In this document: one piece after another, positions 6,871-13,042 of the stretch | How positions within the stretch are numbered: position 1 is the first letter of the stretch | How the letters are laid out: every line of letters begins with the position of its first letter | Origin: an uncultured Oscillospiraceae bacterium | Lineage (GTDB): Bacteria; Bacillota; Clostridia; Oscillospirales; Oscillospiraceae | DNA: 15,541 nt | NCBI GenBank assembly: GCA_934572445.1 | Contig: CAKTLD010000036.1 | Location: forward strand, 1-15,541 | Reading direction: 5' to 3' | The notes under the pieces: model-generated | Database searches by the model: none | Told to the model about the DNA's origin: nothing | Seen by the model: only the letters and a program-made list of their open reading frames with translations | Program-made: the position numbers and the translations under genes

Positions 6871-6900
6871 AAACGGGAGGGGCTTTTGCCCCTCCCGTTT
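6871..6900. terminator. Bidirectional terminator between convergent genes
   Basis: A perfect 13-bp stem AAACGGGAGGGGC (6871-6883) / GCCCCTCCCGTTT (6888-6900) has a TTTT loop. On the + strand the 3' arm ends in TTT and continues TCATT. On the - strand the arm also ends in TTT, followed by CTGTTGTT. It ends the SLH protein gene on + and rlmA on -, whose stop lies 3 bases beyond. Confidence 0.9.
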
Positions 6901-6903
6901 TCA

Positions 6904-7719
6904 TTATTCTCTTTCATAAAGCGCAAGGCCGAAGGCGAGCGTCACATCGAGCGCCTGCGCCCGCGCAGCCTTCTGCTGGTCGTGCGCGCCGGTCTTGTAA
7001 TAATACGGCGTCATGCGGAACAATGCCTGAATATCCTCATTGCAGGATAAATGGATTTCATCGCGCACCTCGCGCGTTTCCGCAAGGCGGAAGCCCTTTG
7101 CTTCAAGGGGCGTGGGCGGATTGTCGCGCGGCGTGTCGTAGATCAGCTCTTTCAGCTCCCACAGGTGCTCGCGCAGCGGATAGGCCCGCAGAAGATGGCC
7201 GCCCGGTCTCAGCACGCGCGCAAATTCCTCTGGCACGAAAGGGGAGAAAATATTGAGCAGCACATCGACGCTCGCATCGTCCACCGGCAGGTAAGCACAG
7301 GAGGCGACGCAGAGCGTGAAATCCGGCGAGCGCTTTGCCGCGTACTGGAGGGCAGGCTTGGAAATGTCCACGCCGATTAGTTCGGCGCGCTTGCCCGCCC
7401 TTTCAACGGCGCGCAGCGCCGCGAGCGAGTAAATACCCTCGCCGCAGCCCGCGTCGAGAACTCTTGCCTCCTGCGGCGCAAATTCTGCCGCCGCGTCCGC
7501 GACGGCGGCGATAAAGCGGTCATAGTAGCCCTTGTCCAAAAAATCGCGGCGGGCGCGCACCATGAGCTTGTCGTCCCCGTGGCGGCCCTGCGAAGAGTTG
7601 AGCAGGAGATTGACGTAGCCGCTCTTGGCGATGTCGAAGCTGTGGTTTTTGGGACAGGCGTATGCCCCTGCGCGTTTTTCGAGCGTCCCCGCGCAGACGG
7701 GACAGCGCAGCGCGGGCAT
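6904..7719 (-). CDS. rlmA: 23S rRNA (guanine-N1)-methyltransferase, RlmA family
   Basis: 271 residues, close to the 269 of the E. coli protein. It methylates N1 of a guanine in hairpin 35 of 23S rRNA with SAM. The N-terminal zinc finger has C6, C9, C22 and H26 (LRCPVCAGTLEKR, CPKNHSFD), followed by the family block AKSGYVNLLL. SAM motif I is VLDAGCGEGIYS (87-98) and the acidic position is D118 in GVDISKPAL. The segment NIFSPFVPEEFARVLRPGGHLL is also typical, as is MTPYYYKTG near the end. The Gram-positive relatives (RlmA II/TlrB type) act on G748 and the Gram-negative ones on G745; the first is more likely here, by inference. The ATG (7719-7717) overlaps the TGA of the HAD gene by one base, so the two are translationally coupled. 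The frame is open for 88 more codons upstream, but that part lies in the HAD gene and looks non-coding. Confidence 0.93.
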   Translation of the reverse strand: MPALRCPVCAGTLEKRAGAYACPKNHSFDIAKSGYVNLLLNSSQGRHGDDKLMVRARRDFLDKGYYDRFIAAVADAAAEFAPQEARVLDAGCGEGIYSLAALRAVERAGKRAELIGVDISKPALQYAAKRSPDFTLCVASCAYLPVDDASVDVLLNIFSPFVPEEFARVLRPGGHLLRAYPLREHLWELKELIYDTPRDNPPTPLEAKGFRLAETREVRDEIHLSCNEDIQALFRMTPYYYKTGAHDQQKAARAQALDVTLAFGLALYERE

Positions 7720-8597
7720 CAGAACAGCCCTACCTGCTGCGGCAGCTCGCCGCGGCCGAGCGCGCGAAGCTGCTGCTGGTTTTCCTCGGCCAGCGCGTCG
7801 GCAATGGCCATCTTGCGGACGATGTTTTTCATCGTGGCATCGAAAAGCGTCCCGTCGCGGTAATCGGCAGGGAAGATGAAGTCCACGCGTCCCTTGGCAA
7901 GCAGGTCCTCCACGCCCGCACGGTTGCTGTCCTGATACACGGCCACCGCCTGCCCGCCGTAGGCGCGCATCATCTTCATGCACGGCACGTCGGAAAGACC
8001 GTCGCCGATGTAGATCATGTTCGTAAACGGGATGCGCTTGGAGTCGTCGGGCATCGAGGCGTTGAGCTCCTTGTCCTTCGCAACATCGAGAATGCCCTTG
8101 TTGATGCGGTAGACGAACTGGGTCTTGTTGGTAAAGTTGACGTCGAGCTTCGGCCAGGAGGCGAGCCCCTCTTCATTGTAGAAGAACTCGCAGGCGTAAA
8201 TTTCCTTAAACTCGTGGCTCACGCCGCTGCCCTCAATGATCTCGCGCAGGCCCGAGGAGAGCACATAGTGCTCAACATCGACGCCGAGCGTCGCGCCGAA
8301 GGCGTTGATGCGGGCAAACCAGTCGGAGACGCCGGGGAACAGCTCGATGGCGCGGCCGCAGGAGACAAGATAGTCGCGGCTGAGGCGGATGCCCTTTTTG
8401 CGACATTCCTCGATCATGGTATACATGTAGGCGAGCAGCCCGTCCATGTGGTTGCGGTAGCCGAAGCTGTTGGCAATGCTCCAGAATTCTCCCGGGGTGT
8501 AGCCGAGCGAGGGGATGAAGGTATAGTCCTGCATGTCGGTCGTGCAGAGGGTCTTGTCAAAATCGTAGAGAAAGGCGATGATGGGCTTTTTGTTCAT
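7719..8597 (-). CDS. HAD-superfamily phosphatase (phosphoserine-phosphatase-like)
   Basis: 292 residues with the haloacid dehalogenase catalytic set. Motif I is YDFDKTL, with nucleophile D12 and acid/base D14. Motif II is the Ser of VLSSG (S114/S115). Motif III lysine is likely K158 in the NKTQFVYRINKG region. Motif IV is IGDGLSDVPC (D199, D203), which binds Mg2+. A helical cap (about residues 20-100) sits between motifs I and II, as in SerB-like enzymes. It is longer than typical SerB, with a C-terminal tail rich in Gln/Arg/Leu, so another phosphomonoester substrate is possible. AAGGAG lies 7 bases before the ATG. It comes after the divIVA terminator, and I see no separate promoter in the 53-base gap. 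It overlaps the rlmA start by one base. Confidence 0.9.
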   Translation of the reverse strand: MNKKPIIAFLYDFDKTLCTTDMQDYTFIPSLGYTPGEFWSIANSFGYRNHMDGLLAYMYTMIEECRKKGIRLSRDYLVSCGRAIELFPGVSDWFARINAFGATLGVDVEHYVLSSGLREIIEGSGVSHEFKEIYACEFFYNEEGLASWPKLDVNFTNKTQFVYRINKGILDVAKDKELNASMPDDSKRIPFTNMIYIGDGLSDVPCMKMMRAYGGQAVAVYQDSNRAGVEDLLAKGRVDFIFPADYRDGTLFDATMKNIVRKMAIADALAEENQQQLRALGRGELPQQVGLF

Positions 8598-8616
8598 GTC
8601 GGGCTCCTTTGCAATG

Positions 8617-8643
8617 AAAAGGGCGGCTTTTCGCCGCCCTTTC
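8617..8643 (-). terminator. Terminator after divIVA
   Basis: On the - strand AAAGGGCGGC / GCCGCCCTTT forms a perfect 10-bp stem with a 5-base loop, ending in TTTT then CATT. It lies just after the divIVA stop (8651-8653). The short T-run suggests partial termination, with read-through into the HAD-rlmA pair. Confidence 0.75.
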
Positions 8644-8650
8644 TGATTTT

Positions 8651-9349
8651 TTACTCTTCCCTGCGGTAGTTGCGGCCGAACTTGAGATCATCCAGACGGA
8701 TGGAATGTTCCGCCGTTTCCACAAAGGGGCTGTCATCTGGCTCGACGGGCGCGGGCTCCTCTGCCTTTTCCGCGGGTGCGGCAGGCGCCTCCGCCTCAGT
8801 CTCGGCAGGGCGGAAGGAGGACAGTATCCGTTCCTCGATATCGCTCACGTCCGGCGTTTCCGCCGCGGCCTTCGGCTCCCCGCCCGCGATCTGCTCGGGC
8901 GTCAGGTCGGGGATGCGCTCCAGCAGCGCGAGCTGCGCCTCGGCGATCTCGCGGGTCCTTTGCAGGAACTCTGCCGTGGCAGCCTTGGCCGCGTTGAGCT
9001 TGCGCTGCTCCTGCTCAATGTCGCTCTGCAGCGCGCCGATCTTGGCGCGGGCCTCATCCTCGGCGCCGGCGAGCATGGCTTTTTTCTTTTCCTCAGCCTC
9101 CTCGACCATGGTGTTGGCCATGCGCTGGGCGGTCAGGAGCGCGGCGCGCATGGAATCCTCCGTGGCGCGGTATTCCTCCACCTTGTCGACCAGGACCTTG
9201 AGCTTGGCCTTCAGAGCGGCGTTTTCCTTATAAAGGGCGGTGTAATCGTCGGTCAGCTCGTCGAGAAACTCGTCGACCATGGCCATGTTATAGCCGCCGA
9301 ACGCAGCCTTGGTAAAGGCGCGGCCGGAGACCTCCTGCGGTGTCAGCAT
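8651..9349 (-). CDS. divIVA: DivIVA-domain cell-division/polarity protein
   Basis: 232 residues. The N-terminal DivIVA domain (about 1-50) aligns well with B. subtilis DivIVA: MLTPQEVSGRAFTKAAFGGY, then MAMVDEFLDELTDDY. DivIVA proteins bind curved membrane at division sites and poles through an exposed loop; F17 is kept, but the basic R18 of B. subtilis is Gly here. A long coiled coil follows (about 28-160), with heptads rich in Ala, Glu, Leu and Lys. Then comes a Pro/Ala/Glu-rich linker (about 170-210) and a short basic conserved-looking tail (HSIRLDDLKFGRNYRREE). It is 18 bases downstream of sepF, with GGAGGGAG before the ATG, and is the last gene before a terminator. Divisome/polar scaffold function fits the cluster. 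Confidence 0.94.
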   Translation of the reverse strand: MLTPQEVSGRAFTKAAFGGYNMAMVDEFLDELTDDYTALYKENAALKAKLKVLVDKVEEYRATEDSMRAALLTAQRMANTMVEEAEEKKKAMLAGAEDEARAKIGALQSDIEQEQRKLNAAKAATAEFLQRTREIAEAQLALLERIPDLTPEQIAGGEPKAAAETPDVSDIEERILSSFRPAETEAEAPAAPAEKAEEPAPVEPDDSPFVETAEHSIRLDDLKFGRNYRREE

Positions 9350-9367
9350 CGTTTCTCCCTCCGTTCC

Positions 9368-9823
9368 TTACAGGTACAAGCCGTTGTTTTCCAGCTCGTC
9401 GATCAGATCGCCCATAATGTCCACATGATAGGGCGTGATGATGTAGGTGTTGGCCGCGACCTTCTTGATCTTGCCCTCGCCCGCGTAGGCCACGCCGGAG
9501 AGGAAATCGACCAGCCGGCGGGCGATATCCTTGTTGGTGGACTCAAGATTGATGACCACGGTGCGCTTTTCCTTCAGGTGGTCGGCGATCTCGCTGGCAT
9601 TCTCAAAGCGCTCGGGCTTGACGAGCACGACCTTGAGCTGCGTGGTCGCATTGATATTGACGACCTTGTTGCGGCGGTCCTCCGCCTTGCGCTCGGCGCT
9701 GCGGCGGTCGGCAAAGGCGCCTGTGTCGCCGCGGTCTCTCAGGTCGGGGAAGTCGTCTTCATACTCTTCGTCCTCATCCTCGTAGGGATGCGCCCATTTC
9801 TTCAGATCATCGATAATACCCAT
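9368..9823 (-). CDS. sepF: Cell-division protein SepF
   Basis: 151 residues, the normal size. SepF polymerises into rings, binds FtsZ and attaches it to the membrane. The N-terminal amphipathic membrane helix MGIIDDLKKWAHP is followed by an acidic linker (EDEDEEYEDD) and a charged Arg/Glu segment. The globular FtsZ-binding core begins near residue 54 (VVNINATTQLKVVLVKPERFE) and contains IADHLKEKRTVVINLE, RRLVDFLSGVAYA and TYIITPYHVDI. GGAGG lies 9 bases before the ATG. It lies between yggS (18-base gap) and divIVA (18-base gap), the usual Gram-positive order. It may also be transcribed from the promoter inside yggS. Confidence 0.96.
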   Translation of the reverse strand: MGIIDDLKKWAHPYEDEDEEYEDDFPDLRDRGDTGAFADRRSAERKAEDRRNKVVNINATTQLKVVLVKPERFENASEIADHLKEKRTVVINLESTNKDIARRLVDFLSGVAYAGEGKIKKVAANTYIITPYHVDIMGDLIDELENNGLYL

Positions 9824-9841
9824 GATGCAAGACCTCCTCGA

Positions 9842-10537
9842 TCAAATCGTATAGTTGCGTGCGCCGAAGATCGCCGTGCCGACGCGCACCATCGTCGCGC
9901 CCGCGCGCACCGCGTCCTCATAGTCGCCGCTCATGCCCATTGACAGTATATCAAGTGTATTATCATACAATTTGGCATTGATGTCAACATAAAGTGCATG
10001 AACTTTTTCAAAGTACGGCAGACTGCCGTGCTCGCCCTCGGCGACCGGCGGGATGCACATGAGGCCGCGCACGCGGACATTTGCGCACTTTTTGGCCTCT
10101 TCCGCCGCCTGCTCAAGATTCTCGGGCGCAAAGCCGCTCTTGGCCTCTTCGCCGCCGATATTCACCTCAAGCAGGATATCCTGCACGATGCCCAGCTTCT
10201 CGGCCTGCTTGTCGATGGCAGAGAGCAGCTCGAGCGAGCCGACCGATTCGATCATCGCGACCTTGCCGACGACATTTTTCACCTTGTTGCGCTGGAGGTG
10301 ACCGATAAAGTGCAGGGGAGCGCCGTCATAGGCGTGCTCTGCGAGCTTTTTCGTCATCTCCTGTTCGCGGTTCTCGCCCAACACATCGATGCCCGCGGCG
10401 ATGGCCTGACGGCAGGCGTCAGAATCATTCATCTTGCTCGCGCCAACGAGGGTGATCTCGCTTACGTCGCGGCCCGCCTCTTTGGCGGCCGCGGCAATGT
10501 TTGCGCGCACGCGCGCGATGTTTTCCGCAATACTCAT
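9842..10537 (-). CDS. yggS: YggS/PROSC-family pyridoxal-phosphate homeostasis protein (YlmE)
   Basis: 231 residues forming an alanine-racemase-like TIM barrel that binds PLP but has no established catalytic activity. It buffers PLP and affects amino-acid and vitamin B6 metabolism. The Schiff-base lysine is K35 in LVGASKMND. Other family blocks are LGENREQE (53-60), HFIGHLQRNK (77-86), LLEVNIGGEEAKSG (122-135), LSMGMSGDYEDAV (198-210) and VRVGTAIFGARNY. The stop of the HlyD-like gene lies 3 bases upstream of its start, so the two are tightly coupled. The ribosome binding site is weak: GGAAAGG lies well upstream, inside the end of the previous gene. An AT-rich patch of rare codons (about residues 177-200) contains a consensus-like promoter for the downstream genes. 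Confidence 0.95.
   Translation of the reverse strand: MSIAENIARVRANIAAAAKEAGRDVSEITLVGASKMNDSDACRQAIAAGIDVLGENREQEMTKKLAEHAYDGAPLHFIGHLQRNKVKNVVGKVAMIESVGSLELLSAIDKQAEKLGIVQDILLEVNIGGEEAKSGFAPENLEQAAEEAKKCANVRVRGLMCIPPVAEGEHGSLPYFEKVHALYVDINAKLYDNTLDILSMGMSGDYEDAVRAGATMVRVGTAIFGARNYTI
9959..9987 (-). promoter_or_regulatory. Internal promoter inside yggS, reading toward sepF-divIVA
   Basis: On the - strand TTGACA (9987-9982) and GATAAT (9964-9959) are separated by exactly 17 bases, a 6/6 and 5/6 match to the housekeeping consensus. The start would lie near 9952, giving a leader of about 130 bases before sepF. The patch 9940-10015 is strikingly AT-rich for this genome and uses codons otherwise avoided here (ATA, TTG, TCA, ACA), as expected if the DNA is also selected as a promoter. 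Confidence 0.7.
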
Positions 10538-10540
10538 TTT

Positions 10541-11773
10541 CTATTCTACGACCTTTCCGTTATATAGCTCCCCTGCGGAGATGATGACCTCATCATTCGC
10601 GCGCAGGGTGTAAAGCGCGATCTGACTCTCCGCCGGCGCAGAGACCTCGCCCGGCTCGACCAGGCAGTAGTCGCTGCCCTGATAAACGATGCTCACAGGC
10701 TTGAAGTACACCGTGCGGCCCACGCGGCAGTAAACGCCGGAGACGCCGTCCTCATTCACGCGCAGGGCATTTTTCGGGATGCGCAGCCCCTCATATTCGC
10801 CGAGGATCAGCTCGGCGTTCTGCTCGCGCAGGAGCGTGACATAGGAGAGGTACCGGTCGCTGCTCACGACGACGAGACATTTGCCGTCTTCGGCGGCAGA
10901 GACGCGCGTGACGGTGACCGGCAGGTCAAAGTCCACACCGGAGGCCAGGCGGAGCACGAGCTTCTGCCCCGTCCTGAAAAGCGCAGCGTCCGCTTCGCTG
11001 ACGTTCGCGGCGAAATACCACGAACTGCCCTGGATGAGCTTGCCGACGGTGGTGGAAACGCTCTGCGGCGAGACGGAAGCGAAAAGCGAGGGCGTCATCG
11101 TCTCGAGCGCTTCGGGCGTAAGCACGGTCTCGTAACCGTCTGCCACAGCGCTGTAGGCGCCCGAGGCAGGCGCTGTGATGCGTGTGGTGCCGCCGCTGGA
11201 AGCGGCGGAAACGGTCGCGATCTCGGCGGAGAGCTCGCCGAGCCGCGCGCTCAGATCATCGCTGCCGTTGTAGGCGTATTCGCGCTTGAGCACGGTGGTC
11301 TTGAGCCTGCCGGAAAGCGTATCGAGCGAGGAGCAGCTGCCGGACTCATACGCCGCGCGGACGGCGATCAGCTGCTCACGGATGTCGGAATCCAGCTTGA
11401 GGGCGGTCTCGGCATCGCTGGCGGCGCTTTTGGCGTATTCGAGCTGCTCCTTCTGCGCGCGCAGCGTTTCGAGCTGCTGCGTGGCCTTGAGCGCGTCGGC
11501 GGAATGATAGACCACGGCGACGGTATCGCCCTGGCCCACGCGCTCGCCCTCGGCGTGCGTCAGCTCAAGGAGCGTTTCGGCACAGTCGATCACCTGCTCG
11601 CTGCGCACAACATAGCCGCGCACGGCAACGGACTGCTCGCTGCGGTAGTGATAGACGAGGGCGGTGGTCTCAGGATCGGTGAAATACCGGTAGCCCTGCA
11701 CGCCGAAGTAGGCCAGCACGGCCAGCAGCAGCAGAACGGTGATGAGCTTTGTGGAAAGTGAAGTAGATCTCAT
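10541..11773 (-). CDS. HlyD-like (membrane-fusion-protein-type) single-span membrane protein
   Basis: 410 residues. A single N-terminal transmembrane segment (about 10-27, LITVLLLLAVLAYFG) is preceded by a short basic start, so the bulk is outside the membrane. A biotinyl/lipoyl-like first half (about 48-90, VAVRGYVVRSEQVI, EGERVGQGDTVAVVY) leads into a coiled-coil hairpin (about 92-190), and the second lipoyl half follows (RITAPASGAYSAV, 198-210). Beta-barrel domains end in LRIPKNALRVNEDG, GVYCRVGRTVYFKPVSIV. This is the layout of periplasmic adaptor subunits. No ABC, RND or MFS transporter gene is next to it; it lies between hfq (24-base gap) and yggS (3-base gap) in the division cluster. 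A role in envelope or division rather than efflux is an inference from context. The exact function is unknown. Confidence 0.85.
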   Translation of the reverse strand: MRSTSLSTKLITVLLLLAVLAYFGVQGYRYFTDPETTALVYHYRSEQSVAVRGYVVRSEQVIDCAETLLELTHAEGERVGQGDTVAVVYHSADALKATQQLETLRAQKEQLEYAKSAASDAETALKLDSDIREQLIAVRAAYESGSCSSLDTLSGRLKTTVLKREYAYNGSDDLSARLGELSAEIATVSAASSGGTTRITAPASGAYSAVADGYETVLTPEALETMTPSLFASVSPQSVSTTVGKLIQGSSWYFAANVSEADAALFRTGQKLVLRLASGVDFDLPVTVTRVSAAEDGKCLVVVSSDRYLSYVTLLREQNAELILGEYEGLRIPKNALRVNEDGVSGVYCRVGRTVYFKPVSIVYQGSDYCLVEPGEVSAPAESQIALYTLRANDEVIISAGELYNGKVVE

Positions 11774-11797
11774 GGCAGCTCCCGTTGTGGGACGCGC

Positions 11798-12037
11798 TTA
11801 CTCCCCGTCCTCCTCTGCGCCGCGCAGATCAATGGGGCTGAGCGGCACGAGGGTGGAAATGGCATGCTTGTAGAGCATCTGCTGCTTGCCGTCACTTTCG
11901 AGCAGAACGACAAAGCTGTCGAAGCCGGTGACGGTGCCGCGCATCTGAAAGCCGTTGACGAGAAAGACCGTTACGGGCACGCGGGCGCGGCGGGCAGAGA
12001 GGAGAAACAGGTCCTGAAGATTGGCGATTTTTTTCAT
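11798..12037 (-). CDS. hfq: RNA chaperone Hfq
   Basis: 79 residues. Hfq forms a hexameric Sm-like ring that binds U-rich and A-rich RNA and pairs small RNAs with messages. It begins [20 protein letters not shown]. The Sm1 motif is [25 protein letters not shown] (22-46) and the Sm2 motif is the canonical YKHAIST (56-62). Proximal-face RNA-binding residues Q8, F42, K57 and H58 are present. The lateral rim is R16-R17-A18-R19, close to the E. coli RRER. The tail is short and acidic (RGAEEDGE). An in-frame upstream start at 12163 is rejected: it overlaps miaA, and homologues start at MKK. AAAGGA (12055-12050) lies 12 bases before the ATG, slightly long. It follows miaA by 44 bases, the same neighbour pair as in E. 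coli. Confidence 0.96.
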   Translation of the reverse strand: MKKIANLQDLFLLSARRARVPVTVFLVNGFQMRGTVTGFDSFVVLLESDGKQQMLYKHAISTLVPLSPIDLRGAEEDGE

Positions 12038-12063
12038 GGCGATTTTCGTTCCTTTCTTTTTGC

Positions 12064-12080
12064 GCGGACGGCTCGTCCGC
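12064..12080 (-). other. Hairpin between miaA and hfq
   Basis: GCGGACG (12064-12070) / CGTCCGC (12074-12080) is a perfect 7-bp stem with a 3-base loop, directly after the miaA stop (12084-12082). On the - strand it is followed by GCAAAAAGAAAGG, not by T, so it is not a terminator. It ends about 8 bases before the hfq ribosome binding site and may affect message processing or hfq translation. Confidence 0.6.
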
Positions 12081-12081
12081 T

Positions 12082-13026
12082 TTAGGAACAGGATACGCCA
12101 TACTCCCGGAGGATTTCTGTCGAAAAAGAGAGGCAGTCGGGGAAATTCCTCGTTTTTTTCCAATAGTACCAGTGGATGTCCGCATCGCGCCGCAGCCAGG
12201 TGAGCTGGCGCTTGGCGTACTGGCGGGAGCGGAGCTTGATCTCATCGATGGCTTCCTCGCGCGTGGCCCTGCCGTCCAGGTAGGCAAGCGCCTCTTTATA
12301 CCCGATGGCCTGCATGGCCGTCACATCGCGGGGAAGGCCGGAATCGAGCAGGGCGCGGACCTCGTCAAAAAGGCCCGCTTCGACCATTTTGTCGACGCGC
12401 AGATCGATGGCGCGCTTCATGTCGTCCCGGTCCTCATAGGCAAGGCCGATGCGCACGGAATCATAGCGCGGGGGGATGAGTTTTGTTTCCGCGTTGTGCT
12501 GCGCCATGGTCTTGCCGGTCTCGCAGTAGACCTCGAGCGCGCGGAGGATGCGCTTTTTGTCGTTTAAATGGAGATTTTCGGCGGTCTCGGGGTCGATGCG
12601 GCGCAGCTCGGCGAACATCGCTTCGCCGCCCTCCTTGTCCCAGCGGGATTCCAATTCCGCGCGGTATCTGCCGTCCTTGTCGCCGCCGGCAAAGCCATGA
12701 CCGGCGAGCAGGGCATTGAGGTACAGCCCCGTGCCGCCGACGATGACGGGCTGCTTCCCGCGCGAGAGGATATCGTCGACGCACTTCGCCGCGTCGTCCG
12801 CGTAGCGGGCGACGGAGTAGTTTTCCCGCGGGTCGGCGACGCCGACCATGTGGTGCGGGACGCCCTGCATCTCCTCCGCCGTCGGCGCGGCGGTGCCGAT
12901 GACCATGCCGCGGTAGATCTGCATCGAATCGCAGGAGACAACCTCGCCGCCGAGCGTTTTCGCAAGCTCGACGCCGAGCCACGTTTTGCCGCAGCCCGTC
13001 GGGCCGACGACGCATACGAGTTTCAT
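12082..13026 (-). CDS. miaA: tRNA dimethylallyltransferase
   Basis: 314 residues. It transfers the dimethylallyl group from DMAPP to N6 of A37 in tRNAs reading U-starting codons, the first step towards ms2i6A. The P-loop is GPTGCGKT (8-15). Catalytic D33 is in [15 protein letters not shown]/tRNA-site segments are [23 protein letters not shown] (94-107) and the C-terminal [15 protein letters not shown] (267-281). The [14 protein letters not shown] block is [22 protein letters not shown] lies 6 bases before the ATG. It is 16 bases after mutL and 44 bases before hfq, giving the mutL-miaA-hfq order known from many bacteria. The last about 25 residues ([20 protein letters not shown]) go beyond the conserved core but look coding. 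Confidence 0.97.
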   Translation of the reverse strand: MKLVCVVGPTGCGKTWLGVELAKTLGGEVVSCDSMQIYRGMVIGTAAPTAEEMQGVPHHMVGVADPRENYSVARYADDAAKCVDDILSRGKQPVIVGGTGLYLNALLAGHGFAGGDKDGRYRAELESRWDKEGGEAMFAELRRIDPETAENLHLNDKKRILRALEVYCETGKTMAQHNAETKLIPPRYDSVRIGLAYEDRDDMKRAIDLRVDKMVEAGLFDEVRALLDSGLPRDVTAMQAIGYKEALAYLDGRATREEAIDEIKLRSRQYAKRQLTWLRRDADIHWYYWKKTRNFPDCLSFSTEILREYGVSCS

Positions 13027-13042
13027 TTTCTTCCTCCTGCGC

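Noticed and set aside
7720..7983. 88-codon N-terminal extension of rlmA
   Set aside because: Lies inside the HAD gene in another frame, is Arg/Gly/Cys rich and unlike RlmA. The ATG at 7719 gives the family length and a TGATG junction.
7662..8669. 335-codon + strand open frame opposite the HAD gene
   Set aside because: The - strand has all HAD motifs and a ribosome binding site; the + frame has neither.
8705..9943. 412-codon + strand open frame across divIVA, sepF and yggS
   Set aside because: It crosses three well-recognised - strand genes and shows no motif; a codon-bias shadow.
9940..9966. + strand promoter (TTGACA at 9940-9945, TATCAT at 9961-9966) antisense in yggS
   Set aside because: The spacer is only 15 bases and no + strand gene follows. 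It may be a by-product of the AT-rich patch, though an antisense RNA is not excluded.
12038..12163. 42-codon N-terminal extension of hfq
   Set aside because: Overlaps the miaA end; Hfq homologues start at the MKK position and the sequence before it is not Hfq-like.
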